Origin: Georgfuchsia sp049276455
GTDB lineage: Bacteria; Pseudomonadota; Gammaproteobacteria; Burkholderiales; Rhodocyclaceae
NCBI GenBank assembly: GCA_049276455.1
Contig: JBASWL010000026.1
Coordinates: 1 to 64,000, forward strand
Direction: 5' to 3'
DNA: 64,000 nucleotides
Positions 15,799 to 24,842 of the stretch are shown piece after piece; the stretch's first letter is position 1, and each line of letters begins with the position of its first letter. The position numbers were made by a program, and so were the translations under genes. The notes beneath the pieces were generated by a model that saw only the letters and a list, made by a program, of their open reading frames with translations, was not told the origin of the DNA and ran no database searches.

Positions 15799-17742
15799 TC
15801 ATATGCCAACGCGTAAACCGACTGTCATCACCTGATCTGCGGGAATATGATATGTAGCAGTGATGTCGTGGGTATTTCTTGCCATGAATGAAAATAGCAC
15901 ATCACGCCAAAGAGCCATGCCTTCCTTCCTGCGACCGGCGAGTAGATCAACCTGACCAATAATGTAGTGGACCTTATCCAGATCGAGGGCCAAACCGAGT
16001 TCCGGACAGGCACTCAACTCGGAAGGAATGTTGGGTGTCTGCATAAATCCATAACGCAGCACAATGCGATAGAACCCAACGTCGACTTGCGTAAATTCCA
16101 TACGTTCATCTCCGCTGGTCGTGGCAACGGGCTCCATTACAACCGTTACCAGGATCACGTTCTCGTAGACGACGCCTGTGTGCTGGACCAGTTTCTGCAA
16201 GGATGGCGGCGTTTGTTCCAGGCGACCGGTAAAAAATACGGCAGTGCCAGGAATCCGGGGGATTTGCTCCCCTGCAACCCGCCCAATGAATGTCTCCAGA
16301 TTGGGCGTAGTGGTTGCGATTCGCTTGGCCAGTATGCCCGAGCCACGCCGCCATGTGGTCATGACGGTAAACAACGCGGCACCGATGGCCAAAGGCAGCC
16401 AGCCTCCATCGGGTATCGTAAGCAGATTGGACCCAAGGAATCCAAGATCAATGGCGAGAAAGCAGAGCAGGAAGGTGATTGCTGCCAGCCGGCTCCAGCC
16501 ACCTCGCTCGCGGACGACCCTGAAGGTCAATACCGTAGTGATGGCCATAGTGGAATTAACCGCCACGCCGTAAGCCGCCGCCAGATTACCGGACGACTGA
16601 AAGGCCAGCACAAGGCCAATGGCGGCGGCCATCAGTATCCAGTTAACCGCGGGCATGTAGACCTGGCCTCGCGCATCGGCTGATGTCTGTGCCACTGTGA
16701 GTCGCGGCAACAGGCCTAGTTGCATAGCCTGACGCGTCATGGAATATGCACCGGTAATCACGGCCTGAGATGCGATACAGGTTGCAGCAGTAGCGAGAAT
16801 GATCAGAGGATAGAGTCCCCACGAGGGCGCCAGTTCGAAAAAAGGATGGACGCTCTTGGACGAATTGGTAATCAAGAGCGCCCCTTGCCCGAAGTAATTG
16901 AGGAGTAATGCGGGTAGTACGAATACAAACCACACTTTTCGAATGGGGTGGCGACCGAAGTGGCCAAGATCAGCGTACAGCGCTTCGCCGCCCGTTGTGA
17001 CGAGGAACACGGCATAGAGGACAAAGTAGCCGGTCATGCCGTTTTCCAGGAAGAACTTCACCGCGTACCAGGGATTTAGCGCAAGCAACACTTCGGGAGC
17101 CTGAAAAATGCCGCGGATTCCGAGCAGCGCCAGAACGGCAAACCAGATCAGTGTCAGCGGCCCGAAGACCGCGCCTATGGTCGCGGTTCCATGGCGTTGT
17201 ATGGCAAACAGCAGAACCAGAATGATCAGCGTAATAGGGATCACGTAGCTATGCAGCGCCGGCGCTGCAAGCTGCAATCCTTCCACCGCACTCAGTACCG
17301 AGATCGCCGGAGTAATCATGGCACCGCCATACAGCATCGAGGCACCCAAAATTCCGAGGAGTATCAGCGCACAGCGGCTGCGCCGGTGTTGATCCTGTTC
17401 CGGGCCGAGCAGTGCCAACAAGGCAAAGGTACCGCCTTCGCCCCTGTTGTCCGCGCGAAGAACGTAGACCATGTACTTTAGCGAGATAATCAGGATCAGC
17501 GTCCAGAATATGAGCGACAGAATACCGAGGACATTGTCTGGCGTAACGGGGATGGGATTTTTTCCGGCAAAACATTCACGCAAGGCGTAAATCGGGCTTG
17601 TCCCAATATCTCCGTACACCACGCCGAGGACGGCGACAGCCACAACCGCGAATGACTCGCTGTGAGGCGTAGTAGCAGGCGCGCGACTCAGCGCCTCCTT
17701 CTGGGCATCTCGACCTTCTCCGCTTCTGGCTCTAAATGTCAT
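15799..17742 (-). CDS. kup: Kup-type low-affinity potassium transporter
   Basis: Kup imports K+ with protons across the inner membrane. The product has 647 residues, slightly over the usual 620-630. The core starts VAVLGVVYGDIGTSPIYALRECF, the diagnostic Kup signature. Twelve hydrophobic segments follow, including GEALYADLGHFGRHPIRKVWF, and a cytosolic C-terminal domain of about 150 residues. The start at 17742 follows GAGGAAGG; a longer upstream reading has no such site. The N-terminal 40 residues are polar and variable. It is a single gene. Confidence 0.95.
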   Translation of the reverse strand: MTFRARSGEGRDAQKEALSRAPATTPHSESFAVVAVAVLGVVYGDIGTSPIYALRECFAGKNPIPVTPDNVLGILSLIFWTLILIISLKYMVYVLRADNRGEGGTFALLALLGPEQDQHRRSRCALILLGILGASMLYGGAMITPAISVLSAVEGLQLAAPALHSYVIPITLIILVLLFAIQRHGTATIGAVFGPLTLIWFAVLALLGIRGIFQAPEVLLALNPWYAVKFFLENGMTGYFVLYAVFLVTTGGEALYADLGHFGRHPIRKVWFVFVLPALLLNYFGQGALLITNSSKSVHPFFELAPSWGLYPLIILATAATCIASQAVITGAYSMTRQAMQLGLLPRLTVAQTSADARGQVYMPAVNWILMAAAIGLVLAFQSSGNLAAAYGVAVNSTMAITTVLTFRVVRERGGWSRLAAITFLLCFLAIDLGFLGSNLLTIPDGGWLPLAIGAALFTVMTTWRRGSGILAKRIATTTPNLETFIGRVAGEQIPRIPGTAVFFTGRLEQTPPSLQKLVQHTGVVYENVILVTVVMEPVATTSGDERMEFTQVDVGFYRIVLRYGFMQTPNIPSELSACPELGLALDLDKVHYIIGQVDLLAGRRKEGMALWRDVLFSFMARNTHDITATYHIPADQVMTVGLRVGI

Positions 17743-18162
17743 CGTGCCTTCCTCGATTGCGATCCCGATTATCTGCGATTTGGATCGTGCTGATAACCGC
17801 AAAGGCCGATATCCTGATATTGCTTTCGAATACGCACACGGTCAGATTCTTGGCCACACGGCCGTTCGAACCACAATTGCACGAATCAAGGCCGGACGTC
17901 TGATTCTCGGTTCCGCAAACCCGCGTTCCGGCTTCTCTGCGGGTGTCTTGAAAAACTTGTCGCAGACTCATCATCGTCGACCATGATTACTGGTCTCTCC
18001 CCCATATAAGATGCCTCCTTTATGTGGACAGTCCTGAAATGGCAAAAAGCATATTCCAATATATGCAGAAAGTTTCGGATTCGGCCGCTGCGTACATTTC
18101 ATTTTTATGCGTATTGGGTCACGCAAAGCACTAGAGGGCGATCCAGTCCGAACAACCTGCGA
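17743..18162. other. 420-base non-coding stretch upstream of kup
   Basis: No convincing gene is visible. The stretch separates kup from the convergently oriented 3' end of the ankyrin gene and must hold the kup promoter. Short open frames exist on both strands but lack ribosome-binding sites and recognisable sequence. I looked for a K+- or nucleotide-sensing leader structure and saw no strong hairpin. Confidence 0.5.
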
Positions 18163-18951
18163 TTACTTTTTTTTTGCTTGTAGCTCTTCGTGTTTAGCGA
18201 GCAATAAGTTGGTTAAAAAAGTATTTCCTGTCTTTCGTGCTAACGACAATGCTGTTTCGCCATCTCTCGTCGTTGCAGATATATCAGCTCCTCTTTCAAT
18301 TAATAGTTCAGCGATATCTGCAGTACCCCCTGACAGCGCAAGTAATAAAGGGGTGTACCCTAGGGCGTCTCTCATGTTCACAAAGGCCCCCTTTTTGATT
18401 AGCGCTTCGGCTACTGATTTGTAGCCCTGAACAGGCTTGCCGCATGCTAGCAGAAGCGGAGATAGCCCCCTCTTGTCGCGCTCATTTACTTCTGCCCCGG
18501 CCTTTAGAAGCATTTGAGCAACTACCGTATATCCTTTTATAAGTGCGGTAATGATTGGAGGCGATCCATCCTTATTCTTTACGCGAATATTTACACCTGC
18601 TCGCAAGAGATAATCCAGCAGTTCTTTGTCGCCTGTTTCCACGGCACGGAACAAATTATTGGTATCGACTTGAATGCCGCGCTTTGCCAGTTCACTTATG
18701 GCATATTCCCGCCGCTCTGCCTGCTTGATTGTCAAAATCTCGCGGTAATTAGCTAACCGGACAATCTCCGCCAATACCTCTTCGGGGAACCCTTGCCTTC
18801 CGCCACGTTTGTCAATTAAAAGATCAGTAAAGTATTCTTCGATCTCCGGCGTATCCCACATCTGCTCGATCTTCGTCAAAATACGGTCGTAACGTTCTTC
18901 CAAAGCGTTTGGATAATTGTCCCCTAATGGTTCAAATAGCAGATGTTTCAT
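18163..18951 (-). CDS. Ankyrin-repeat protein with a conserved N-terminal region
   Basis: The 262-residue protein has an N-terminal region of about 75 residues with ILTKIEQMWDTPEIEEYFTDLL and the RGGRQGFPEEVLAEI motif. Four to five ankyrin repeats follow, for example NLFRAVETGDKELLDYLLRAGVN, GSPPIITALIKG, GYTPLLLALSGGTADIAELLIERGAD and GETALSLARKTGN. It ends in a Lys-rich tail. No signal peptide is seen. Ankyrin repeats bind proteins; the partner is unknown. The gene is visibly AT-richer than its neighbours and has little functional link to them, which hints at acquisition by transfer. Confidence 0.85.
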   Translation of the reverse strand: MKHLLFEPLGDNYPNALEERYDRILTKIEQMWDTPEIEEYFTDLLIDKRGGRQGFPEEVLAEIVRLANYREILTIKQAERREYAISELAKRGIQVDTNNLFRAVETGDKELLDYLLRAGVNIRVKNKDGSPPIITALIKGYTVVAQMLLKAGAEVNERDKRGLSPLLLACGKPVQGYKSVAEALIKKGAFVNMRDALGYTPLLLALSGGTADIAELLIERGADISATTRDGETALSLARKTGNTFLTNLLLAKHEELQAKKK

Positions 18952-19192
18952 TTTGCAAGCCAGTCATTTGTTCCAGCGGTCTATCGGAGCACTTGGTAGC
19001 TCTTAATGCAAAATATATCAGGCCGAAAGACCATTATGTTTCATTTAGTAATATTGGTCCGCTTTTGGCCGAACTGCGCCCTTGGCATATTAGTCCAGAA
19101 GCCTTCTGCAGCGCAGAATAAAAGAATCACCTATTGCGGATACCCTAAAACAACAGGGCCATTGCCAGCTGATATATTGTGTTTTACGCTGC

Positions 19193-19639
19193 CTACCAAC
19201 GACTGGCCGCCTCGTCGTCGCTCGCGCGCGCCTCGACCCAGCGTCCGCCACCCGGCGTTTCCTCCTTCTTCCAGAAGGGCGCCTGGGTCTTGAGATAGTC
19301 CATGATGAACTCGCAGGCAGCAAAGGCTTCGCTGCGATGCTTCGACGACACGACGACGAGAACAATGCGGTCGCCAGGCAGCAGGCGGCCAATGCGATGG
19401 ATCACGCGCACGCCATACAGCGCCCAGCGTTGCCCCGCCGTGACAACGATCTCGCCGATCGCTTTTTCCGTCATGCCGGGATAGTGTTCCAGCGTCATGG
19501 CGGCGAGCGATTTGTCTTTGTTTCGCACCAGGCCGACAAAGCTCGCCACTGCACCCGCAACGCCCGTATCGGCGGTGAGCGCATCGATCTCGTGGCTGAT
19601 ATCGAAGTCTTCACTCTGTACCGAGATCGAGACATTCAT
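19193..19639 (-). CDS. moaE: Molybdopterin synthase catalytic subunit
   Basis: MoaE forms the large subunit of molybdopterin synthase, inserting two sulfurs carried by MoaD into precursor Z. The 148-residue sequence shows GAVASFVGLVRNKDKSLAAMTLEHYPGMTEKAI, then RWALYGVRVIHRIGRLLPGD and the active-site region HRSEAFAACEFIMDYLKTQAPFWKKE with the conserved lysines. It is the last gene of the overlapping moeA-moaD-moaE run, starting four bases after moaD. Length is normal. Confidence 0.96.
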   Translation of the reverse strand: MNVSISVQSEDFDISHEIDALTADTGVAGAVASFVGLVRNKDKSLAAMTLEHYPGMTEKAIGEIVVTAGQRWALYGVRVIHRIGRLLPGDRIVLVVVSSKHRSEAFAACEFIMDYLKTQAPFWKKEETPGGGRWVEARASDDEAASRW

Positions 19640-19643
19640 CGCC

Positions 19644-19892
19644 TCATCCTCCGGTGACCGGTGGAAAGAAGGCCACCTCGTCGCCGTCCTTCACGGCAGC
19701 ATCGAGGCCTACCATGGTCTGATTCACGGCAGCGCGCAGATTGCGCGTCGTTTCGAGCGTTTGCCAAACTCCTCCGCGTTTGGCCAGCAGGTCACGCAAT
19801 GCCGCAACCGTGGCAATCTCTGGCAAACAGGGCAATGTTTCGCCAGAGCCAAGGCTCTCGCGCAGGTGGGCAAAAAACAGAATCCGTATCAT
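19644..19892 (-). CDS. moaD: Molybdopterin synthase sulfur carrier subunit
   Basis: This 82-residue ubiquitin-like protein ends in the essential Gly-Gly tail (FFPPVTGG) that is adenylated by MoeB and converted to a thiocarboxylate. The N-terminal strand IRILFFAHLRESLG is typical of MoaD. It starts one base after the moeA stop and ends four bases before moaE, so the three are made together. The matching activating enzyme MoeB is encoded about 42 kb away in this window. Confidence 0.95.
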   Translation of the reverse strand: MIRILFFAHLRESLGSGETLPCLPEIATVAALRDLLAKRGGVWQTLETTRNLRAAVNQTMVGLDAAVKDGDEVAFFPPVTGG

Positions 19893-19893
19893 G

Positions 19894-21120
19894 TCAGTTC
19901 AGCAACTCCGAAAATGGCAGAAAGTGCACGGCATCGCCCCTGGCCACTGTCTGTCCCGGTGCCAGATCGACCAACCCATCGGCCCATACCGTCGAGGTCA
20001 ACACGCCCGAGCCTTGATGCGGGTAGAGCAACACGCGACCATCTTCGCCGATGCGCGCACGAATGAATTCGCGCCGCGCATCGGGACGCTTCCATTCGAA
20101 GTCCGCCGTCAGCGTAATGCCGCGCGCGATTTGCTTCGCCACTCCCTGGCGCTTGCGCAGGAAGGGCCGCACCAACATGAGGAAGGTCACGAAACTCGCC
20201 ACCGGATTGCCGGGCAGGCCGATGAAGGGCGTTGTTCCGTTGCCGTTGGCTATGTGGCCGAACGCCAGCGGCTTGCCGGGCTTGATGGCGATTTTCCACA
20301 AATTCAGTTCGCCTTCAGCCTGCACGGCGGCCTTGACGTGGTCTTCCTCGCCGACGGATACACCGCCGGAGGTAAGAATCAGGTCGGCATCTTGCGCCGC
20401 GCGTCTTAACGCCTCGCGCGTTTTCGTTAACTTGTCTGGCACGATGCCGAGGTCGACCAGCCCGCAATCCATACCTTGCAACAGGCCGCGCAGCACAAAG
20501 CGGTTGGAGTTGTAAATCGCCCCCGGACGCAAAGGTTCGCCGGGCATCATGAGTTCGTCGCCGGTAGAGAAAATCGCCACGCGCAGTTTTCGAAAAACCG
20601 GCAGCGTTGCGATACCTACCGAGGCAGCAAGGCCCAGCGCCTGCGGCGACAACCGGATGCCGGCAGCCAGTACATCGCTGCCGGTTGCAACATCCTCACC
20701 GCGGCGGCGGATGTTGTCGCCTGCCTTCGGCTGATGATTGATCGTCACTCTGTCGCCCTCGGCGACGCATTTCTCCTGCATCACCACCGCATCGGTGCCG
20801 GCCGGAATCGGCGCACCGGTAAATATGCGCGCAGCAGTGCCCGGAGCCAGTTGTGTACCGACAGTGCCGGCCGCAATGCGCTGCGAGACAGGCAGCGTGC
20901 ATCCATGTGCGGTCACATCGACGACGCGCACTGCGTAACCATCCATGGCGCTGTTGTCATGCGGCGGGACGTCGATCGAGGAGTGCTGCGTCACAGCCAA
21001 CACCCGGCTGGCCGCATCAAGCGTAGACAGCATTTCAGTTTCCGCCACCGGCACAGCTGCTGCCAGCAGATGCGCCACGGCGTCTTCGAAACTTAATGCT
21101 TTATGGGTTTTCTGGCTCAT
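19894..21120 (-). CDS. moeA: Molybdopterin molybdenumtransferase MoeA
   Basis: MoeA inserts molybdate into adenylylated molybdopterin. At 408 residues it is full length. The sequence has SIDVPPHDNSAMDGYAVR near the N-terminus, GTAARIFTGAPIPAGTDAVVMQE, the NSNRFVLRGLL block, TSGGVSVGEEDHVKAAV and the substrate loop FIGLPGNPVASFVTF. It overlaps the mobB stop by four bases. It lies downstream of a helicase and an ATP-grasp-like gene in what reads as a single transcript. Confidence 0.97.
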   Translation of the reverse strand: MSQKTHKALSFEDAVAHLLAAAVPVAETEMLSTLDAASRVLAVTQHSSIDVPPHDNSAMDGYAVRVVDVTAHGCTLPVSQRIAAGTVGTQLAPGTAARIFTGAPIPAGTDAVVMQEKCVAEGDRVTINHQPKAGDNIRRRGEDVATGSDVLAAGIRLSPQALGLAASVGIATLPVFRKLRVAIFSTGDELMMPGEPLRPGAIYNSNRFVLRGLLQGMDCGLVDLGIVPDKLTKTREALRRAAQDADLILTSGGVSVGEEDHVKAAVQAEGELNLWKIAIKPGKPLAFGHIANGNGTTPFIGLPGNPVASFVTFLMLVRPFLRKRQGVAKQIARGITLTADFEWKRPDARREFIRARIGEDGRVLLYPHQGSGVLTSTVWADGLVDLAPGQTVARGDAVHFLPFSELLN

Positions 21121-21617
21121 TCCAGTTCCGTATGCTTCAGCACAAAAGCCGCGACGGCGGCATGGTCGTTGATATCAAGTTGCGGTAACGCACAGTCTAA
21201 GACCTGATCGCGCGCCACTGCAACTATGGCGGAGGCCTCGGGCCAGATCGGCGGCTTGCCGTTGGCGACGCGATGCACTTCGATCTTGTCCCAGCGCGCG
21301 CTCTTGAAACCTTCGAGGATCACCAGGTCGCAGGGGGACAGATGCCGCAGCATATCGTCGAGCATGGGCGTCGGTTCAGCCGCCATCTGCCGCTCGTGCA
21401 GCAGTACCCAGCGCCGGTCGCTCAACAACATCACCTCTTGCGCGCCGGCCTCGCGGTGGCGCCACGAGTCCTTGCCGGGCCGGTCCATATCGAAACCGTG
21501 ATGGGTATGCTTGATCAGCGAAACCTTGAGTCCGTGTTGCACGAAACGCGGAATAAGGCCCTCGATCAGCGTCGTTTTTCCTGCGCCGGAATAACCGCAA
21601 AAACCGAAAACTTTCAT
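21117..21617 (-). CDS. mobB: Molybdopterin-guanine dinucleotide biosynthesis adaptor MobB
   Basis: MobB is a GTP-binding protein that helps MobA convert molybdopterin to the bis-MGD form. The 166-residue product begins MKVFGFCGYSGAGKTTLIEG with a Walker A loop, followed by VSLIKHTHHGFDMDRPGKDSWRHREAGA, the MobB signature. The start at 21617 gives an ATGA overlap with the upstream ATP-grasp-like gene. No MobA is found in the window. Confidence 0.95.
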   Translation of the reverse strand: MKVFGFCGYSGAGKTTLIEGLIPRFVQHGLKVSLIKHTHHGFDMDRPGKDSWRHREAGAQEVMLLSDRRWVLLHERQMAAEPTPMLDDMLRHLSPCDLVILEGFKSARWDKIEVHRVANGKPPIWPEASAIVAVARDQVLDCALPQLDINDHAAVAAFVLKHTELE

Positions 21618-22831
21618 GAAACCTCCACCACCGGTGCAAACCCGCCACCCGGCGTACGAAAATTGGTCGTCTGCCCCTGCCACAGGCGAGCAGCCGTGAG
21701 CAGTACTTCGCCACGATAGGCGTAACAGCGCAAATCGAACTTGAGCTCGGTCGCCATGCCATCCACCATGACCACACGGTGCGGCGGAGGTACCAGCGCT
21801 TGAGCGACATAGTTGCCGGCCGCAACAATTTCACCAAAGACGCGAGTCGTCACGTTATGGCCGCGGTAGGCAGCCTTGGAACCATAGCCCGTTGCCGGCT
21901 TGAAGAACAGGTGCTTGCGTTGTGCGTGCATGGCGTCGGCGTTCTCGGCAGTTACACGCTCGGTGCGCGGCACAATGCTGTGTATAAGGGCGCGCTCAAT
22001 TGCGTCAACGCCGATCGAAGCCAGCCAGGTTTCATCGCTCAGCAATTCCAGATGGCGCTTGTCCGCATACAGGGCATAGCAGCGTGGATTGGGCGTGATC
22101 ACGGCAGCGTTGGAGATCCATGCTTCGCGCAATGCCGAATGTTCCGGCGCGTCGAGAAAAAAATCGGTAAGCCGGTTGTACACCAGATCGACACGTCGTC
22201 CCTTGCAGTGCAGTTCATTGCCCTCGATCTTCAATTCACCCGCATCGCAGATGATCGCAGCAATGCCATATTTTTCGAGCAGGCTGCGGCACATCTCGAA
22301 ATCGGCATTGAGGTATTGCGCGTTCGGCGCATCATCGACGATGGCGATCAGCCCAGGCTGGCCGCTGCTACCGCTGGCACGCCATTCGCCCAGGAACATT
22401 GCGATGATGGCCTGTTCGATAGCTTCCGCATCGGGCAGGCCGCTGCAATCGCCCTTCTGCGCCCTGAGCAACTGGATGCTCAGCGGTCCGCCGCCGGCAT
22501 TGGTGTTGATCTCGATCAGCTTCGGGCCATCACTGTCAATGTGAAAGTCATAGCCGAAAAAAACGCCGTGTGCCGCGGTTTCATGCATTGCGGTCGCCGG
22601 CGCGCCTGTCAGCACAGCATCATGCCAACCAGGCAAGGCAGCCACCTTTTCCATCGTGGCGACAAAGGCGGACATGAGGTCAAGATGCCCCTGCGCGACA
22701 AAAACCCGTGTGTCGGTAAACATCAACGGCCGATCGATCAGTATCGACGCCACGCGGTCGCGGTCAAGACAGCCCGACAGCGGCGTGGCATTAAGCATGT
22801 GCGTACGTTCGACCGCTGTTCCGTTTGTCAT
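21614..22831 (-). CDS. Circularly permuted ATP-grasp-like protein of unknown role
   Basis: The 405-residue protein shows the parts of an ATP-grasp ligase in permuted order. GPKLIEINTNAGGGPLS, the metal-binding EINxN block, lies near residue 110. The ATP-holding KHLFFKPATGYGSKAAYRG comes much later, near residue 310, as in glutathionylspermidine-synthase-type and related permuted ATP-grasp families. These make amide or peptide bonds using ATP. Substrates are unknown. It overlaps both neighbours by four bases (helicase upstream, mobB downstream), so it is made with the molybdenum-cofactor enzymes. That could mean a role in cofactor trafficking or simple co-regulation. Confidence 0.65.
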   Translation of the reverse strand: MTNGTAVERTHMLNATPLSGCLDRDRVASILIDRPLMFTDTRVFVAQGHLDLMSAFVATMEKVAALPGWHDAVLTGAPATAMHETAAHGVFFGYDFHIDSDGPKLIEINTNAGGGPLSIQLLRAQKGDCSGLPDAEAIEQAIIAMFLGEWRASGSSGQPGLIAIVDDAPNAQYLNADFEMCRSLLEKYGIAAIICDAGELKIEGNELHCKGRRVDLVYNRLTDFFLDAPEHSALREAWISNAAVITPNPRCYALYADKRHLELLSDETWLASIGVDAIERALIHSIVPRTERVTAENADAMHAQRKHLFFKPATGYGSKAAYRGHNVTTRVFGEIVAAGNYVAQALVPPPHRVVMVDGMATELKFDLRCYAYRGEVLLTAARLWQGQTTNFRTPGGGFAPVVEVS

Positions 22832-24789
22832 GCCGGCAACCCCAGCCCTTCCGCAGCGAAGAACTGCTCGACGTCAATAATATCGCGCGTGCGACGCATC
22901 GGTGGCAACGATTGCCAGATGCGGCGGCCATAGGACTTGGCCACCAGACGCGGATCGCACACCATCAGTACGCCGCGGTCGCGCTCGTCGCGAATCAGCC
23001 GACCCGCGCCCTGCTTCATGTTGATCACGGCGCGCGGCAGCTGGTAATCGAAGAAAGGATTTTTTCCGGCACGACGCATGTGTTCGATGCGCGCGGCCAG
23101 CACGGGATCGTCCGGCGGGGCAAAGGGCAGCTTGTCGATCACCACCAGCGAGAGCGCTTCACCGCGCACATCGACCCCTTCCCAGAAGCTTTGGCTCGCC
23201 ACCAGCACCGCGTTGCCAAGTTGGCGGAAACGGCGCAGCAGTTCGGTGCGCGTACCATCACCCTGCAATAGCAGCGGCATGTCGAGCGCTTCGGACTTGA
23301 TACGTTCAGCCAATGCAGAATGAATGTAGCGCATGGCCCGCAACGATGTACACAGCACGAAGGCGCGACCGTTCGAGGCTCTGATTGCCGGCCATGCGGC
23401 AGCAACAACGGCATCGCTGTACTCGGGCGTATTCGGTTCCGGCATGTCGGGTGGGCAATACAGCAGCGCATTCTGCACATAGTCGAAGGGACTGCCCCAA
23501 AGGCCGGTCGCCGCTTCATCCAGCCCAAGCGCACCACAGTAGTGGCTGAAGTCAGGCCCCACAGCGAGGGTGGCAGAGGTGAATATCCATGCACGCGGAT
23601 GACCGTCGAGCTGGCGCCTGAAAATATCGGCCACCGACAGCGGCGTCATGTTCAGTGACAGTGAATGGGCGAAGGTCTCGACCCAGCGCACGTAGACTTC
23701 TTCACCAAGCTCCACCGCCTTGTCTCCAGCGCACCAGCGCTTCAACTTGCTGATGAGTTCCTGGCTGCGACGCAGGCAGTTTTGCAATCCTTCACTGCGC
23801 GCTGCCTGCGTGTCGAGATGGCGGCCCAGATCGGTCAACGCGGCTTCAACCGCTACGAGCGAGCGCTGAAAGTCCTCGTCGTTTGCGACCTGGTTAAACG
23901 GCAATCGTGCGCTATCGCCACGCACCGCGAGGCGCAGGTCGCGCGCCGCCTTGTCGAGCACGCGCGCGGCCTCCTGCAAGGGCGGATAGTCTTTCGCCGC
24001 GGCGATGCCTTCGTTGCGCGCATCGCGTGCAAGTTCGATCAACTGCGTGGTGCCGACACCATCGCCGAAAAACAGGCTGGCGGTTTCCGGCAACTGGTGC
24101 GCCTCGTCGAAGATCACCGCATTGCAGGCCGGCAGCAGTTCGCCCAGCCCATCGTCCTTCAACATGACATCAGCAAAGAAGAGGTGGTGATTGACCACCA
24201 CGATATCGGCGGCAAGGGCTTCACGCCGCGCATTCAACACGAAGCAGCCCTTCACATGCGGACATTCCTGGCCAAGACAGTTGTCGCGGGTCGAGGTCGC
24301 CAGCATCCATGCGCCGGAGTCTTCCGGCACGGCCGACAGCTCGGCCTTGTCGCCGCTTTTGGTGACTTTCGCGAACTTGGCGATGCTGCGCAGATGGCCT
24401 GCCTCGGTGCGGCTGTTGAGCTTGCCCTCGGCCAATGCACGTTCGAGGTGATATGGGCAGACGTAGTTGGCTCGCCCCTTGAGCAGAGCGATGCTAACGC
24501 CCGACTTGAGCGCGTCGCGCACCATCGGCAGGTCACGCTGGAACAACTGGTCCTGCAGCGTCTTGGTGCCGGTGGAGACAATGATCTTGCCACCCGACAA
24601 CAAGGCCGGCACCAGATAGGCGAAGGTCTTGCCTGTGCCGGTACCGGCCTCGGCGACGAAAACCTTGTTGTGCTCGATGGCATCGGCAATATGCGCCGCC
24701 ATTTCCTGCTGCTGCGGGCGTTCCCGGTAACCGGGAATCGCCGCGGCAAGCACCCCGCCGGCGTGGAAAATCCGATTCAAATCAGTCAT
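22828..24789 (-). CDS. DinG/YoaA-like ATP-dependent helicase with Fe-S cluster
   Basis: The 653-residue superfamily 2 helicase has Walker A in FVAEAGTGTGKTFAYLVPA, the DEAH box in AVIFDEAHQLPE, and motif VI in INMKQGAGRLIRDERDRG. Four cysteines (YVCPYHLER, then CLGQECPHVKGC) match the iron-sulfur domain of the XPD/DinG group. YoaA-type proteins unwind damaged DNA 5' to 3' during replication repair. It heads the overlapping run leading into the molybdenum-cofactor genes and lies 53 bases downstream of the phosphatase gene. Length fits YoaA rather than the longer DinG. Confidence 0.9.
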   Translation of the reverse strand: MTDLNRIFHAGGVLAAAIPGYRERPQQQEMAAHIADAIEHNKVFVAEAGTGTGKTFAYLVPALLSGGKIIVSTGTKTLQDQLFQRDLPMVRDALKSGVSIALLKGRANYVCPYHLERALAEGKLNSRTEAGHLRSIAKFAKVTKSGDKAELSAVPEDSGAWMLATSTRDNCLGQECPHVKGCFVLNARREALAADIVVVNHHLFFADVMLKDDGLGELLPACNAVIFDEAHQLPETASLFFGDGVGTTQLIELARDARNEGIAAAKDYPPLQEAARVLDKAARDLRLAVRGDSARLPFNQVANDEDFQRSLVAVEAALTDLGRHLDTQAARSEGLQNCLRRSQELISKLKRWCAGDKAVELGEEVYVRWVETFAHSLSLNMTPLSVADIFRRQLDGHPRAWIFTSATLAVGPDFSHYCGALGLDEAATGLWGSPFDYVQNALLYCPPDMPEPNTPEYSDAVVAAAWPAIRASNGRAFVLCTSLRAMRYIHSALAERIKSEALDMPLLLQGDGTRTELLRRFRQLGNAVLVASQSFWEGVDVRGEALSLVVIDKLPFAPPDDPVLAARIEHMRRAGKNPFFDYQLPRAVINMKQGAGRLIRDERDRGVLMVCDPRLVAKSYGRRIWQSLPPMRRTRDIIDVEQFFAAEGLGLPA

Positions 24790-24842
24790 ACGCCTGATAT
24801 TGCACTCAAAGTCTGGAACGCGCTGCTACAAAAAAACAGGGA

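Noticed and set aside
17732..17986. Overlapping short frames on both strands before kup
   Set aside because: No ribosome-binding site and no family resemblance; a DDDES-like run on one strand was considered as a response-regulator remnant, but nothing else of the domain is present.
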